Assembly: GCA_965223955.1 (NCBI GenBank) | Contig: OZ245029.1 | Span: 620,001-684,000 of the forward strand | Direction of reading: 5' to 3' | Length of the DNA: 64,000 nt | DNA from: Bin75 sp965223955 | GTDB taxonomy: Bacteria > Nitrospirota > Nitrospiria > Nitrospirales > UBA8639 | Shown here: one piece after another, positions 8,089-15,717 of the stretch | Numbering within the stretch: position 1 is the stretch's first letter | Layout of the letters: each line of letters begins with the position of its first letter | Notes under the pieces: generated by a model | Databases searched by the model: none | Told to the model about the DNA's origin: nothing | What the model saw: the letters and a program-made list of their open reading frames with translations, nothing else | Translations under genes and position numbers: made by a program

Positions 8089-9819
8089 TTATTCACTCGC
8101 TTGTTCTTGCGATTCTTTTGCTTTTCCCTTTTTCTTTTTGGACGGCTCTCCATTATCGGATTTGGTCGAGGAGTCGGCACCGGCCGGTGCCGGTGGGCTG
8201 ACGGTCGGGGCTTTTAAAAAAAATCGATCCGTCACCACCTGCTGCCCGATCGTCAACACGTTATTGGTCAGCCAATAGATCACCAACCCGGCGGGAAAGT
8301 TCAAAAAGAGAAACGTCAGAAACACCGGCAACAACATCATCATTTTGGCTTGAGTGGGATCCATGGTGGTGGGCATCATTTTCTGCTGGAGCACCATCGA
8401 CGCTCCCATCAAAATGGGAAACACGTAAAACGGATCCGGGATCGACAGATCCGTAATCCACAGCATGAACGGTGCTTTCCGAAGATCCACGGTCATGTAC
8501 AAAATATTAAACAGCGAGATGAAGACGGGCATCTGTAACACCATCGGCAAACACCCGCCGACCGGATTGACCTTATGCTCTTTGTATAACTTGATCAGCT
8601 CCCGGTTGAGGCGTTCTCGATCGTCTTTGAACTTGGCCTGCACGGCCTTGATTTGGGGTTGAACTTTTTGCATGCCCTGCATGGATTTGTAGCTCTTGTA
8701 TTGCAGGGGCACGAACAGCAGCTTGATGCCGCACGTTAAGAGAATAATCGCCACGCCATAATTCTGGGTGTACTCATACAGAAAGCGAAGCACGTAGAAC
8801 AGCGGCTTGGCCACCGCTTTCACAACGCTCCAACTCCCATAGATAAACCAGCCGAAATCGATCGTATCCTCCAGGTCGTGGCCCAACGATCGCATGAGAT
8901 CGAATTGTTTGGGGCCGGCATAGAGTTGAAACCGTAGCCGGCTGCCGTCCGCGTCAACCGGGAACTCCACGCCTGAGGTCACCACGCGTTCGGCTTCCGC
9001 TTTCGCAAAAACCCCTTGGGCACCCTGGGGAATCATGACGCTGATAAAATATTTATCCTGGAGGGCGGCCCAGCGAAGGTCTCCGGAACGCCGGATCTCA
9101 GGGTCCGGGGTTTCCTTTTCCAACGCGCCGTCAATCATCCACGCCGGCCCCAGGGCGCCGATGAACCCTTGCCCCCATTCCACCACTCCGAAATTGGTGC
9201 CCAACAAGACGTCGACGGTATCGTCAAGGCCTTCGACGCGAATGGACACGTCCACCAGATAGGAGTCATAGGTAAAGGTGAATTCCTTTTCCACCAGAAG
9301 GCCGTTTTCGTCGTTCCGATAGGAAAAGGTCAGGTGGCCCGTGGGATGGGCGTCATCGAGCGTCTCAAAGTCCCGGCTCACGTCAAACAGGCCGTTGTTG
9401 AGCAGGGCGTTGACGGCCGGATCTTCAACCTGCATGGACACCGGGCCGGCGAAATGGCCTTCCGGGTAAACGAACTCGATAGGTTGGGGGTCGTCTTCGT
9501 CCTGGGTCAGATACTGTTTCAGTTTCCAGCTTTGAACCTGCGCGCCCCGGTTCGTGAACGTGACCCGGTACAGCGGAGTCTCGACTTCTGCCAGGTGGGT
9601 CTCGATGGGTGCCGTTTCGCCGTCATGGGCACGAAGCTCGGACGAGGCGTCCTGCATACCGCCGGTGGGAGGCAGGGTCTGGTCTCCCATGGGAAAGGCC
9701 TCTTGCCCTTCCTCAACGGGTTGAGGTTCGGGCATCAGCCCCAGTTCTTTCAGAATAAAGTCGAAGCTGAAAATGATGGCGAACGAAAGAAGAAGGAAGA
9801 TGAGGATCCGTTTTTCCAT
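8089..9819 (-). CDS. yidC: Membrane protein insertase YidC
   Basis: Inserts and folds inner-membrane proteins, alone or with SecYEG. The 576 residues follow the Gram-negative layout. There is an N-terminal membrane segment (ILIFLLLSFAIIFSFDFIL) and a large periplasmic beta-sandwich domain (~60-350). The conserved C-terminal core follows, with FIYGSWSVVKAVAKPLFYVL, the coiled cytoplasmic loop (QPQIKAVQAKFKDDRERLNR), NPVGGCLPMVLQMPVFISLF and further membrane spans. The tail is Lys-rich (KKKKGKAKES). It lies between mnmE and yidD in the standard origin-side order. A short repeat (CCCTGAGCGTAGTCGAAGG) separates it from mnmE. Confidence 0.97.
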   Translation of the reverse strand: MEKRILIFLLLSFAIIFSFDFILKELGLMPEPQPVEEGQEAFPMGDQTLPPTGGMQDASSELRAHDGETAPIETHLAEVETPLYRVTFTNRGAQVQSWKLKQYLTQDEDDPQPIEFVYPEGHFAGPVSMQVEDPAVNALLNNGLFDVSRDFETLDDAHPTGHLTFSYRNDENGLLVEKEFTFTYDSYLVDVSIRVEGLDDTVDVLLGTNFGVVEWGQGFIGALGPAWMIDGALEKETPDPEIRRSGDLRWAALQDKYFISVMIPQGAQGVFAKAEAERVVTSGVEFPVDADGSRLRFQLYAGPKQFDLMRSLGHDLEDTIDFGWFIYGSWSVVKAVAKPLFYVLRFLYEYTQNYGVAIILLTCGIKLLFVPLQYKSYKSMQGMQKVQPQIKAVQAKFKDDRERLNRELIKLYKEHKVNPVGGCLPMVLQMPVFISLFNILYMTVDLRKAPFMLWITDLSIPDPFYVFPILMGASMVLQQKMMPTTMDPTQAKMMMLLPVFLTFLFLNFPAGLVIYWLTNNVLTIGQQVVTDRFFLKAPTVSPPAPAGADSSTKSDNGEPSKKKKGKAKESQEQASE

Positions 9820-9922
9820 ACAGCCTTTTGCGTCGTTTACTTAGTCCAGTGGAAGCCCTCACCCCCGGATCGCGTCCGGGGCAGGCTCTCTCATTCGTCG
9901 AAAGACCCTTTTGGGCAGCCGA

Positions 9923-10132
9923 TCAGGGAACGGGGTCAATCCCGCCCGGATGGAAGGGATGGCACTTCAGAAGCCGGCACACCCCTAACAACACGCCTCG
10001 AAGCAGGCCATGACGGGTGATCGCTTCACTGGTATAGCATGAGCAGGTTGGTGCAAAGCGGCACTGAGGCCCCAAATACGGAGACACGATTTTCTGGTAG
10101 ACGACGATGAGCCACAACGCTATTTTTCGCAT
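9923..10132 (-). CDS. yidD: Membrane protein insertion efficiency factor YidD
   Basis: Small (69 residues) YidD/DUF37 protein that assists YidC-dependent insertion. The family pattern is clear: LIVVYQKIVSPYLGPQCRFAPTCSCYTSEAI with three Cys, then LLKCHPFHPGGIDPVP at the C-terminus. An amphipathic N-terminus probably associates with the inner membrane. It begins five bases after the rnpA stop, consistent with one operon. Confidence 0.95.
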   Translation of the reverse strand: MRKIALWLIVVYQKIVSPYLGPQCRFAPTCSCYTSEAITRHGLLRGVLLGVCRLLKCHPFHPGGIDPVP

Positions 10133-10137
10133 CTATC

Positions 10138-10171
10138 TTACACCCCCCTGATAAGGGGGGCAGGGGGGTTA
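10138..10171. repeat. CCCCCCTGATAAGGGGGG repeat at rnpA 3' end
   Basis: Inverted repeat ACCCCCCTGATAAGGGGGGC followed by AGGGGGGTTAGG. The same unit appears at about 31741-31811 in intergenic DNA. Here it supplies the last codons and the stop of rnpA. Confidence 0.8.
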
Positions 10172-10527
10172 GGGGAAAACATGAGCCCCTGGCTCATAAG
10201 GGTCGTTATCCATGTTTCGTAGAGGCGTTGATGGTTGAGCGTCAGCGACGGCCGTTTGGGAAAGATCACAATGTCCTGGCCCTTCAAAAGACACTGGTAC
10301 GTCTGCCTCACCAATTCCCGAAAAATGCGTTTCCCTCTGTTCCGCACAACCGCTTTGCCCAGCCGACGCCCCACCACAATTCCGACCCGGGTATTCCCGA
10401 GACAAGACCGGCAGGAGACCACGTTAAAGAATTGCGTCGTGATGCGCTGGCCTTCCCGTTTGACTCGCTCGAAGTCCTCTTTTTTTTTCAAGAATAACGG
10501 CGGGCACCGCGAGGGAACGTCACTCAT
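10138..10527 (-). CDS. rnpA: Ribonuclease P protein component RnpA, repeat-derived C-terminus
   Basis: Protein subunit of RNase P, which matures tRNA 5' ends. It is 129 residues from the ATG at 10527, which overlaps the rpmH stop by 8 bp. Landmarks are FLKKKEDFERVKREGQRI, then RVGIVVGRRLGKAVVRNRGKRIFRELVR, the RNR signature. The final residues NPPAPLIRGV are encoded by a CCCCCCTGATAAGGGGGG repeat also found at 31779, so the natural end has been replaced or extended by repeat DNA. The order rpmH-rnpA-yidD-yidC is universal near the origin. Confidence 0.95.
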   Translation of the reverse strand: MSDVPSRCPPLFLKKKEDFERVKREGQRITTQFFNVVSCRSCLGNTRVGIVVGRRLGKAVVRNRGKRIFRELVRQTYQCLLKGQDIVIFPKRPSLTLNHQRLYETWITTLMSQGLMFSPNPPAPLIRGV

Positions 10528-10660
10528 CGGATACGGTAAGGCGTTGGCGGCCTTTTCGGCGACGGCGGGCAAGCACTTTTCTCCCGTTCTTGGTGCTCAT
10601 TCGCTTTCGAAACCCATGGTCACGTTTTCTTTTGAGATTCGACGGCTGTCGATACGTCAT
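10520..10660 (-). CDS. rpmH: 50S ribosomal protein L34
   Basis: Smallest large-subunit ribosomal protein. Translation from the ATG at 10660 gives 46 residues: TYRQPSNLKRKRDHGFRKRM, then a conserved S-T-K-NGR stretch and KVLARRRRKGRQRLTV. This is the unmistakable L34 pattern, extremely rich in Arg and Lys. An ATG six bases upstream would add Met-Ser. It is first in the minus-strand operon, with a strong promoter-like sequence 45 bases upstream. Confidence 0.96.
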   Translation of the reverse strand: MTYRQPSNLKRKRDHGFRKRMSTKNGRKVLARRRRKGRQRLTVSDE

Positions 10661-10704
10661 GGACATGGTAAGTACCCTCTTTCCGACACAGGATTAAAGA
10701 AATG

Positions 10705-10733
10705 ATTGTAATTTCCCGTGTCTTGCCTGTCAA
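10705..10733 (-). promoter_or_regulatory. Sigma-70-type promoter for the rpmH-rnpA operon
   Basis: On the minus strand, TTGACA (10733-10728) is a perfect -35. After a 17-base spacer comes TACAAT (10710-10705), a near-perfect -10. The predicted start of transcription is about 10698, giving a short leader before rpmH. Confidence 0.75.
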
Positions 10734-10845
10734 ATCAGGTTTTTTCGCCACGATTCCCCACGGCCGTTCATTCCGTTGACTCCCTGAAGGCCCCCTTCTA
10801 TAGTCGACATGCCCTCATCCCTCTCATGAGCAAAGGAACCCTACG

Positions 10846-12102
10846 GTGATTCGAGGCATTAAAGGCATCAAGGATATTACCCCGGACCAAATGCCCAAGT
10901 GGAGCGTGGTGGAACAAACCGCGCATGCGTTGGCCCACGCGTTTGGCTTTCAGGAAATCCGGATTCCCGTTTTTGAAAAAACGGATCTCTATGTTCACAG
11001 CATCGGGGGCACTACCGATATTGTCGAAAAGGAAATGTATACCTTCCCCGACAAGGATGGAACTTCATTGACGCTTCGCCCCGAAGGAACCGCGGGTGTC
11101 GTCCGCGCGTTTATTGAACGGGGGCTGAAGACCTACCAGTCCTCGAGAAAACTCTATTACATCGGCCCGATGTTTCGCCACGAGCGACCGCAGGCCGGTC
11201 GTTTACGGCAATTTCACCAGTTCGGGGTAGAGTTTGTCGGCAGTGCCGAACCCTCGGCCGACGTCGAGGTTATTACGCTGCTCTGGAGATATTTTTCATC
11301 GCTCCAGTTACCCGGCCTTTCCTTGGAACTCAATTCCCTGGGCATTCTTACGGACCGCCAGGCATATAAAACGGAGTTGGTTGCCTTTCTTAAGACAAAG
11401 GTTGACCTGCTTTGTGAAAATTGCCGGAGACGACTGGATGCCAACGCTCTTCGAGCCTTGGATTGCAAAGTCCCTCACTGTCGTGAAGCCACGACAGATG
11501 CTCCGTACCTGACGGATTTTCTTTCCCCGTCCTCCAGGGATCACTTCGACCTGGTATTGCAGGGATTACAAACCTTAGCCGTTCCTTATTCCATCAATCC
11601 CCGGCTCGTAAGGGGGCTGGACTACTATTCCATGACGACCTTCGAGGTCTCATGCTCCGCGCTCGGGGCTCAAAATGCAATCGGCGCCGGAGGACGATAC
11701 GATGGTTTGTTTGAAACGTTGGGGGGGGGTCCCACTCCCGCGGTAGGTTTTGCCATCGGCCTTGACCGGGTCATACTGGCCCTTCCTGAATCAACCCTGC
11801 CGGCACCGGACCCGTGGGTTTTTATTGCATCGTTCGGGGAAAAAGGGAGACCAGCCGGTTTATCCCTTTTGGATTCTCTTCGCTCAGATCAAGTTAAAGC
11901 GGATACGGATTATAATGCTTCCACCTTGAAGACCCTCCTTCGCTCCGCCGACCGGCTGGGGGCACCATATGTCGTCATCCTGGGAGACGACGAGGTGACG
12001 AATAACCAGGTTATCCTGAGAAATATGGCTACGAAAGAGCAGGAAATACATCCCCTGGATACCGCGTCTTCAGCCATTTTGGCACACCTCCGATTCCGGT
12101 AA
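10846..12102 (+). CDS. hisS: Histidine--tRNA ligase
   Basis: Class II aminoacyl-tRNA synthetase charging tRNA-His. 418 residues from a GTG start preceded by AAAGGAA. Motif 2 region TLRPEGTAGVVRAFIERGL and the Arg-rich FRHERPQAGRLRQFHQFGVE are present, then the His-specific LVRGLDYYSMTTFEV and motif 3 (AVGFAIGLDRV). The anticodon-binding domain occupies the last ~90 residues. It is divergently placed from rpmH, the 180-bp gap holding the promoters for both. Confidence 0.97.
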   Translation: MIRGIKGIKDITPDQMPKWSVVEQTAHALAHAFGFQEIRIPVFEKTDLYVHSIGGTTDIVEKEMYTFPDKDGTSLTLRPEGTAGVVRAFIERGLKTYQSSRKLYYIGPMFRHERPQAGRLRQFHQFGVEFVGSAEPSADVEVITLLWRYFSSLQLPGLSLELNSLGILTDRQAYKTELVAFLKTKVDLLCENCRRRLDANALRALDCKVPHCREATTDAPYLTDFLSPSSRDHFDLVLQGLQTLAVPYSINPRLVRGLDYYSMTTFEVSCSALGAQNAIGAGGRYDGLFETLGGGPTPAVGFAIGLDRVILALPESTLPAPDPWVFIASFGEKGRPAGLSLLDSLRSDQVKADTDYNASTLKTLLRSADRLGAPYVVILGDDEVTNNQVILRNMATKEQEIHPLDTASSAILAHLRFR

Positions 12103-12327
12103 ACACGTAAAAACATCAATTGACTTTTTCCCCTGTTAGGAATACGATTTTTTCTTTGTTTTTCAATAAGTAATGCTGCTTAGACCATCATCGACTTTTG
12201 AAGCTTTTCCATCTTGATCATCAGGGTCCGTGCCTCGTACACGGTGAGGCGATCTTTAACAGTTTTAAGCGACCGAACCAAGGATTCTCGCTCGACATAG
12301 AGCGACAATCCTTTTGTCTTTTCGATT

Positions 12328-12672
12328 ATGGCACTCTCCATACTCGTGTTGATTAAGAGTAACCCTCTGGAAACACATCGTCCGACCGAAGGCCTTCGTA
12401 TAGCACTCGGTCTGTCAACCGGATCTTCATCGGTCACGGTTGTTCTTCTTGCACAAGCGAGAATGTTATTGACTGAAGAAACCAGTGACGTGGTGGACCT
12501 GGAAATTCTGGAAAGATATCTTCCCGTTATACAGGAACTGCAACTCCCTATCGTCGTTCCGGAGGGAAGCGCGACGGCTTTTCTTTTGGATCCGGAATTT
12601 GCCGTTCAAGAAGTCTCACAATCGGGAATAACGTCCTTGCTCTGCCAAGCCGACCGTGTTCTGGTGTTTTGA
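12328..12672 (+). CDS. DsrE/DsrF-like small protein
   Basis: A 114-residue protein with a DsrE-like Rossmannoid pattern: SILVLIKSNPLETHRPTEGL, then IALGLSTGSSSVTVVLLAQA, ending SLLCQADRVLVF. Members of the DsrE/F/TusD family handle sulfur relay or serve as small membrane-associated partners; a conserved Cys is seen only near the end (LLCQAD). No clear ribosome site precedes the ATG. It is followed after three bases by a second small gene resembling DsrH, so the two probably form one unit. Family assignment is by pattern only. Confidence 0.6.
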   Translation: MALSILVLIKSNPLETHRPTEGLRIALGLSTGSSSVTVVLLAQARMLLTEETSDVVDLEILERYLPVIQELQLPIVVPEGSATAFLLDPEFAVQEVSQSGITSLLCQADRVLVF

Positions 12673-12675
12673 GTC

Positions 12676-12927
12676 ATGAGAAACGTTCTCTTTCTTCTGG
12701 CTCCAGGAGCCGAATCATCCATGGAGGAATTGGTCGCGGCGTCCGATTTTTCAGACTGCTCGGTGCAGGGGGTGCTTCTTCAGGATAGTCTGGGATTTGA
12801 GAAAACGTTTCCTTTCCCATGCTATACGCTTGATTCTGGTAAAAAAAAGGAATCTTCGTCATATCCTCCTATTCAGTATCCTGATATGCTAAAAATGATT
12901 TTTGAGGCTGATACTATTATTTCCTGA
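12676..12927 (+). CDS. DsrH/TusB-like small protein
   Basis: 83 residues, starting MRNVLFLLAPGAESSMEELV. The size, the opening beta strand and the position after a DsrE-like gene suggest a DsrH/TusB-type partner, but the sequence is divergent and the assignment is weak. The stop falls at the left edge of the AT-rich origin region. It could instead be an uncharacterised small protein. Confidence 0.45.
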   Translation: MRNVLFLLAPGAESSMEELVAASDFSDCSVQGVLLQDSLGFEKTFPFPCYTLDSGKKKESSSYPPIQYPDMLKMIFEADTIIS

Positions 12928-13188
12928 TTTCTTGAAAAGAGAAGAACAGGAGTAGTGGGAGTAAGAGTAGTAGGTGATGTGTATAAGAAGATATGAGTAT
13001 ATCTTGTTGATTTCATTGATGAATAAAAATAATAAGTCTATGGAGAACTGAAGGGATAAGGAGTAAACGTCTTGTGAATGGTATAGGAAAAAGTTGTTGG
13101 TTATCTGGATGAAATCGAGGCGAAACAGGAATATTTTCGAGAAAAGCCTAGTTATCAACAGGTGTTGATAAGCCTGTGAATAATTACA
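12928..13188. other. Chromosomal replication origin (oriC) region
   Basis: The 260 bp before dnaA is strikingly AT-rich from about 12940 to 13130, a candidate unwinding element. Three DnaA boxes cluster right before dnaA: TTATCAACA at 13152-13160, its reverse complement TGTTGATAA at 13163-13171, and TGTGAATAA (reverse of TTATTCACA) at 13175-13183. The first two form an inverted pair. Together with dnaA-dnaN-gyrBA on one side and rpmH/parAB on the other this marks oriC. Confidence 0.85.
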
Positions 13189-14544
13189 ATGAAAAAGAGT
13201 GAATCGAAGACACCGGGTATTTGGGAAAAGGCCCTAGGTTTTATCCAGGCCCGAATGGGGGATGAAGTCATAGAAACCTGGTTTCAGCCGACAAAGTTGG
13301 GTGAACTGAATGGGACGAAAGCGACAGTTATCGTCCCCAATAAATTTTTTGGGGAATGGCTGGGCCGAAATTATCGTGAGGTTATTGGTGAAGCCTTGCA
13401 AGCGGTTCGGCCCGGTGGAGAAGGGAAGGTTGACGTAGAGTTTAGTGTAAGCGAACCTTCTTCTCCCGTGGGTGGAGAGGAGCCGGACAAACCACAGGCT
13501 GTTCGTCCGCAAACTCGAGTTCACCGGCAAATACCGAATCCGAAATATACGTTTGAGAATTTTGTGGTCGGGGCAAGTAACCAGTTTGCGCATGCGGCAA
13601 GCCTGGCCGTTGCCGAATCACCGGCGCGTTCCTATAACCCGTTCTTTATATACGGGGGCGTGGGCTTGGGCAAAACGCACCTCCTGAATTCCATTGGAAA
13701 TTTCGTCATGCAAAAAGGGGATCTGCGGATTGCGTACGTGACGACGGAGCAATTCACCAATGAGGTGATCAACTCCATACGATACGATAAGATGATGGAA
13801 CTCCGAAGTCGCTATCGAAACGTCGATATGCTCCTGATCGATGACATTCAATTCCTCGCGGGAAAAGAGCGGACACAGGAAGAATTTTTCCATACCTTTA
13901 ACACGCTGTATGAGGCAAGAAAACAGATTGTCCTGTCCAGCGACCGGTTTCCCAAAGAAATGCCCTCGATGGAAGAACGATTACGGTCACGATTCGAGTG
14001 GGGCTTGATCGCCGATCTTCAACCGCCGGACGTCGAAACCCGTATCGCGATCCTGAGAAAAAAATCGGAGGAAGAAGGCATCGTCATAGGAGACGACGTG
14101 GTTCACCTTCTCGCCGAAGGGTTAAAAAGCAATATCCGCGAATTGGAAGGTGCGTTGATCCGTCTGGGAGCGTACTGCACGCTGACCGGCCAAGCCATTA
14201 CCACGGATATGGCGAAAACCGTTCTTCGTGATCTGTTGGGGAGTAAAAAAAAGGTGATCACCTCGGAAGATGTGCAAGACGTGGTTGCCCGGCGGTTTCA
14301 GGTCAAAGTCTCCGAGTTGAAATCGAAGCGACGAACCAAAACCGTGGTCCATCCCCGGCAAATTGCCATGTACCTGTCCCGAGAAATGACGGACGCCTCT
14401 TTCCCGGAAATCGGACGCGAGTTCGGAGGAAAAGACCACACCACCATCATCCACGCCTGTCGCCAGATAGAAAAAGCCATGGAGAAAGACAGTTCCTTAC
14501 GTACGAGGGTGGAAAGCCTGAAAGACGAAATCAGTAAGGCGTAA
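13189..14544 (+). CDS. dnaA: Chromosomal replication initiator DnaA
   Basis: Replication initiator, 451 residues. Domain I (1-~85) contains WEKALGFIQARMGDEVIETWF. A short variable linker follows. The AAA+ domain begins YTFENFVVGASNQFAHAASL, with Walker A YGGVGLGKTHLLNSIG, Walker B DMLLIDDIQFLAGKERTQEE and the sensor regions. Domain IV ends with the DnaA-box-binding helix-turn-helix FPEIGREFGGKDHTTIIHAC. It starts five bases after the last DnaA box, so DnaA could autoregulate. dnaN follows after 18 bp. Confidence 0.98.
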   Translation: MKKSESKTPGIWEKALGFIQARMGDEVIETWFQPTKLGELNGTKATVIVPNKFFGEWLGRNYREVIGEALQAVRPGGEGKVDVEFSVSEPSSPVGGEEPDKPQAVRPQTRVHRQIPNPKYTFENFVVGASNQFAHAASLAVAESPARSYNPFFIYGGVGLGKTHLLNSIGNFVMQKGDLRIAYVTTEQFTNEVINSIRYDKMMELRSRYRNVDMLLIDDIQFLAGKERTQEEFFHTFNTLYEARKQIVLSSDRFPKEMPSMEERLRSRFEWGLIADLQPPDVETRIAILRKKSEEEGIVIGDDVVHLLAEGLKSNIRELEGALIRLGAYCTLTGQAITTDMAKTVLRDLLGSKKKVITSEDVQDVVARRFQVKVSELKSKRRTKTVVHPRQIAMYLSREMTDASFPEIGREFGGKDHTTIIHACRQIEKAMEKDSSLRTRVESLKDEISKA

Positions 14545-14562
14545 CAGAAGGGAGCCTCTCTT

Positions 14563-15687
14563 ATGCGAGTGACGGTGGAACGAGACGAACTATTGACAGC
14601 CCTCCATCGCGTCCAGGGGATCGTGGAAAAACGAAATACCATGCCGAGCTTGGCGAACGTCTTATTGGAAGCCAAACCCGAAGGACTGGATATTTCAGCG
14701 ACGGATTTGGAACTCGGTATGCGCGGGCTCTACAAAGCCACGGTCGAAGAACCGGGATCGGTGACGTTCCCCGCAAGAAAACTCTATGAAATTCTCAAAG
14801 AAATCAAAGATCCGGAAATCGCCATCACGGTGACGGACGATTGCCTAGTCACTATCAAGGCCGGCCTCGGTGAATTCAAGGTCGTGGGACTCCCCAGCAA
14901 GGATTTTCCGCCGTTGCCCGCCATCGAGCGAGAAGGACTCATTCCCTTGCCCGGCGCGGGGTTGCTGCAACTCATTCGAAAGACCCTGTTTGCCGTAGGA
15001 GACAACGATACGCGCTACGTGCTCAATGGTTTGTTGATTGTCGTCACGACTACGGACGAGACGCCGATTATCCGGTTAGTGGGGACTGACGGGCATCGGT
15101 TGGCGATGGCGGATCAAAACCTCGTCCCCGCGGAAGCGGGGATCCAGAACCAAGAGGAAAAGGTCATCGTCCCGAAAAAAGCGGCAACTGAAATTCGGCG
15201 ACTATTGGAAGAGGGCGGGGATGAGCCGATGATCGGCTTTACCAAAAACATGTTGATCTTCAGAAAAAGCGGGCTGGTCCTGACCTCTCGGCTGATGGAA
15301 GGAAATTACCCCAACTATCAGCAGGTCATTCCCAAGGCGAGCAACAAAAAGATCACGGTGAATCGGGATGATCTCGAAGGTGCCCTGCGACGGGTATCGG
15401 TCCTGGCCCAGAACAAATCCTATGCCGTCAAACTGACCTTTTCAAAGAAGGCCATCACGCTCTTTTCCAGTCATCCGGACACGGGGGAAGCGAAAGAAGA
15501 AATTCCCGCCGGTTTTAACGGCGAGGAATTTTCCGCCGGATTCAATGCGCGCTATCTTCTTGACGTGTTAGGCGTCATGGAAAGCGAGACGGTGGTTCTC
15601 AATATGGAGGCATCCCTCAGCCCGTGTTTGATACGAGAGCTCGACACCCCCATGTTTCAGGCCGTCGTGATGCCCGTCAAAGTGTAA
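14563..15687 (+). CDS. dnaN: DNA polymerase III beta sliding clamp
   Basis: Ring-shaped processivity clamp, 374 residues, start preceded by AAGGGAG. Three repeated clamp domains are visible. Landmarks are TMPSLANVLLEA near the N-terminus, LVGTDGHRLAMAD in the middle domain and the C-terminal VVMPVKV, where EFVMPVRL-type ends are usual. A short repeat-derived segment (VPAEAGIQNQ, residues ~188-197) lies in the loop after GTDGHRLA. It is encoded by CCCCGCGGAAGCGGGG, a repeat found elsewhere in the window. The loop is tolerant in the family, so function is probably kept. Confidence 0.97.
   Translation: MRVTVERDELLTALHRVQGIVEKRNTMPSLANVLLEAKPEGLDISATDLELGMRGLYKATVEEPGSVTFPARKLYEILKEIKDPEIAITVTDDCLVTIKAGLGEFKVVGLPSKDFPPLPAIEREGLIPLPGAGLLQLIRKTLFAVGDNDTRYVLNGLLIVVTTTDETPIIRLVGTDGHRLAMADQNLVPAEAGIQNQEEKVIVPKKAATEIRRLLEEGGDEPMIGFTKNMLIFRKSGLVLTSRLMEGNYPNYQQVIPKASNKKITVNRDDLEGALRRVSVLAQNKSYAVKLTFSKKAITLFSSHPDTGEAKEEIPAGFNGEEFSAGFNARYLLDVLGVMESETVVLNMEASLSPCLIRELDTPMFQAVVMPVKV
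15124..15147. repeat. CCCCGCGGAAGCGGGG repeat inside dnaN
   Basis: GTCCCCGCGGAAGCGGGGAT followed by CCAG, an imperfect palindrome shared with intergenic copies near 21003 and 21737 and with a second coding copy at 21397. In frame, it encodes VPAEAGIQ. Confidence 0.8.
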
Positions 15688-15717
15688 TGCACCCTGTTTA
15701 ATGCACCCTGAAAAAGA

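Noticed and set aside
9016..10020. Long plus-strand ORF (334 codons) opposite yidC and yidD
   Set aside because: Antisense to two well-supported genes, with no family motif.
12180..12341. Minus-strand ORF (MESAIIEKTKGLSLYVERES..) between hisS and the DsrE-like gene
   Set aside because: It has a protein-like Lys/Glu-rich composition, but no ribosome site, no recognised family, and its 5' end overlaps the DsrE-like start. Kept out of the features.
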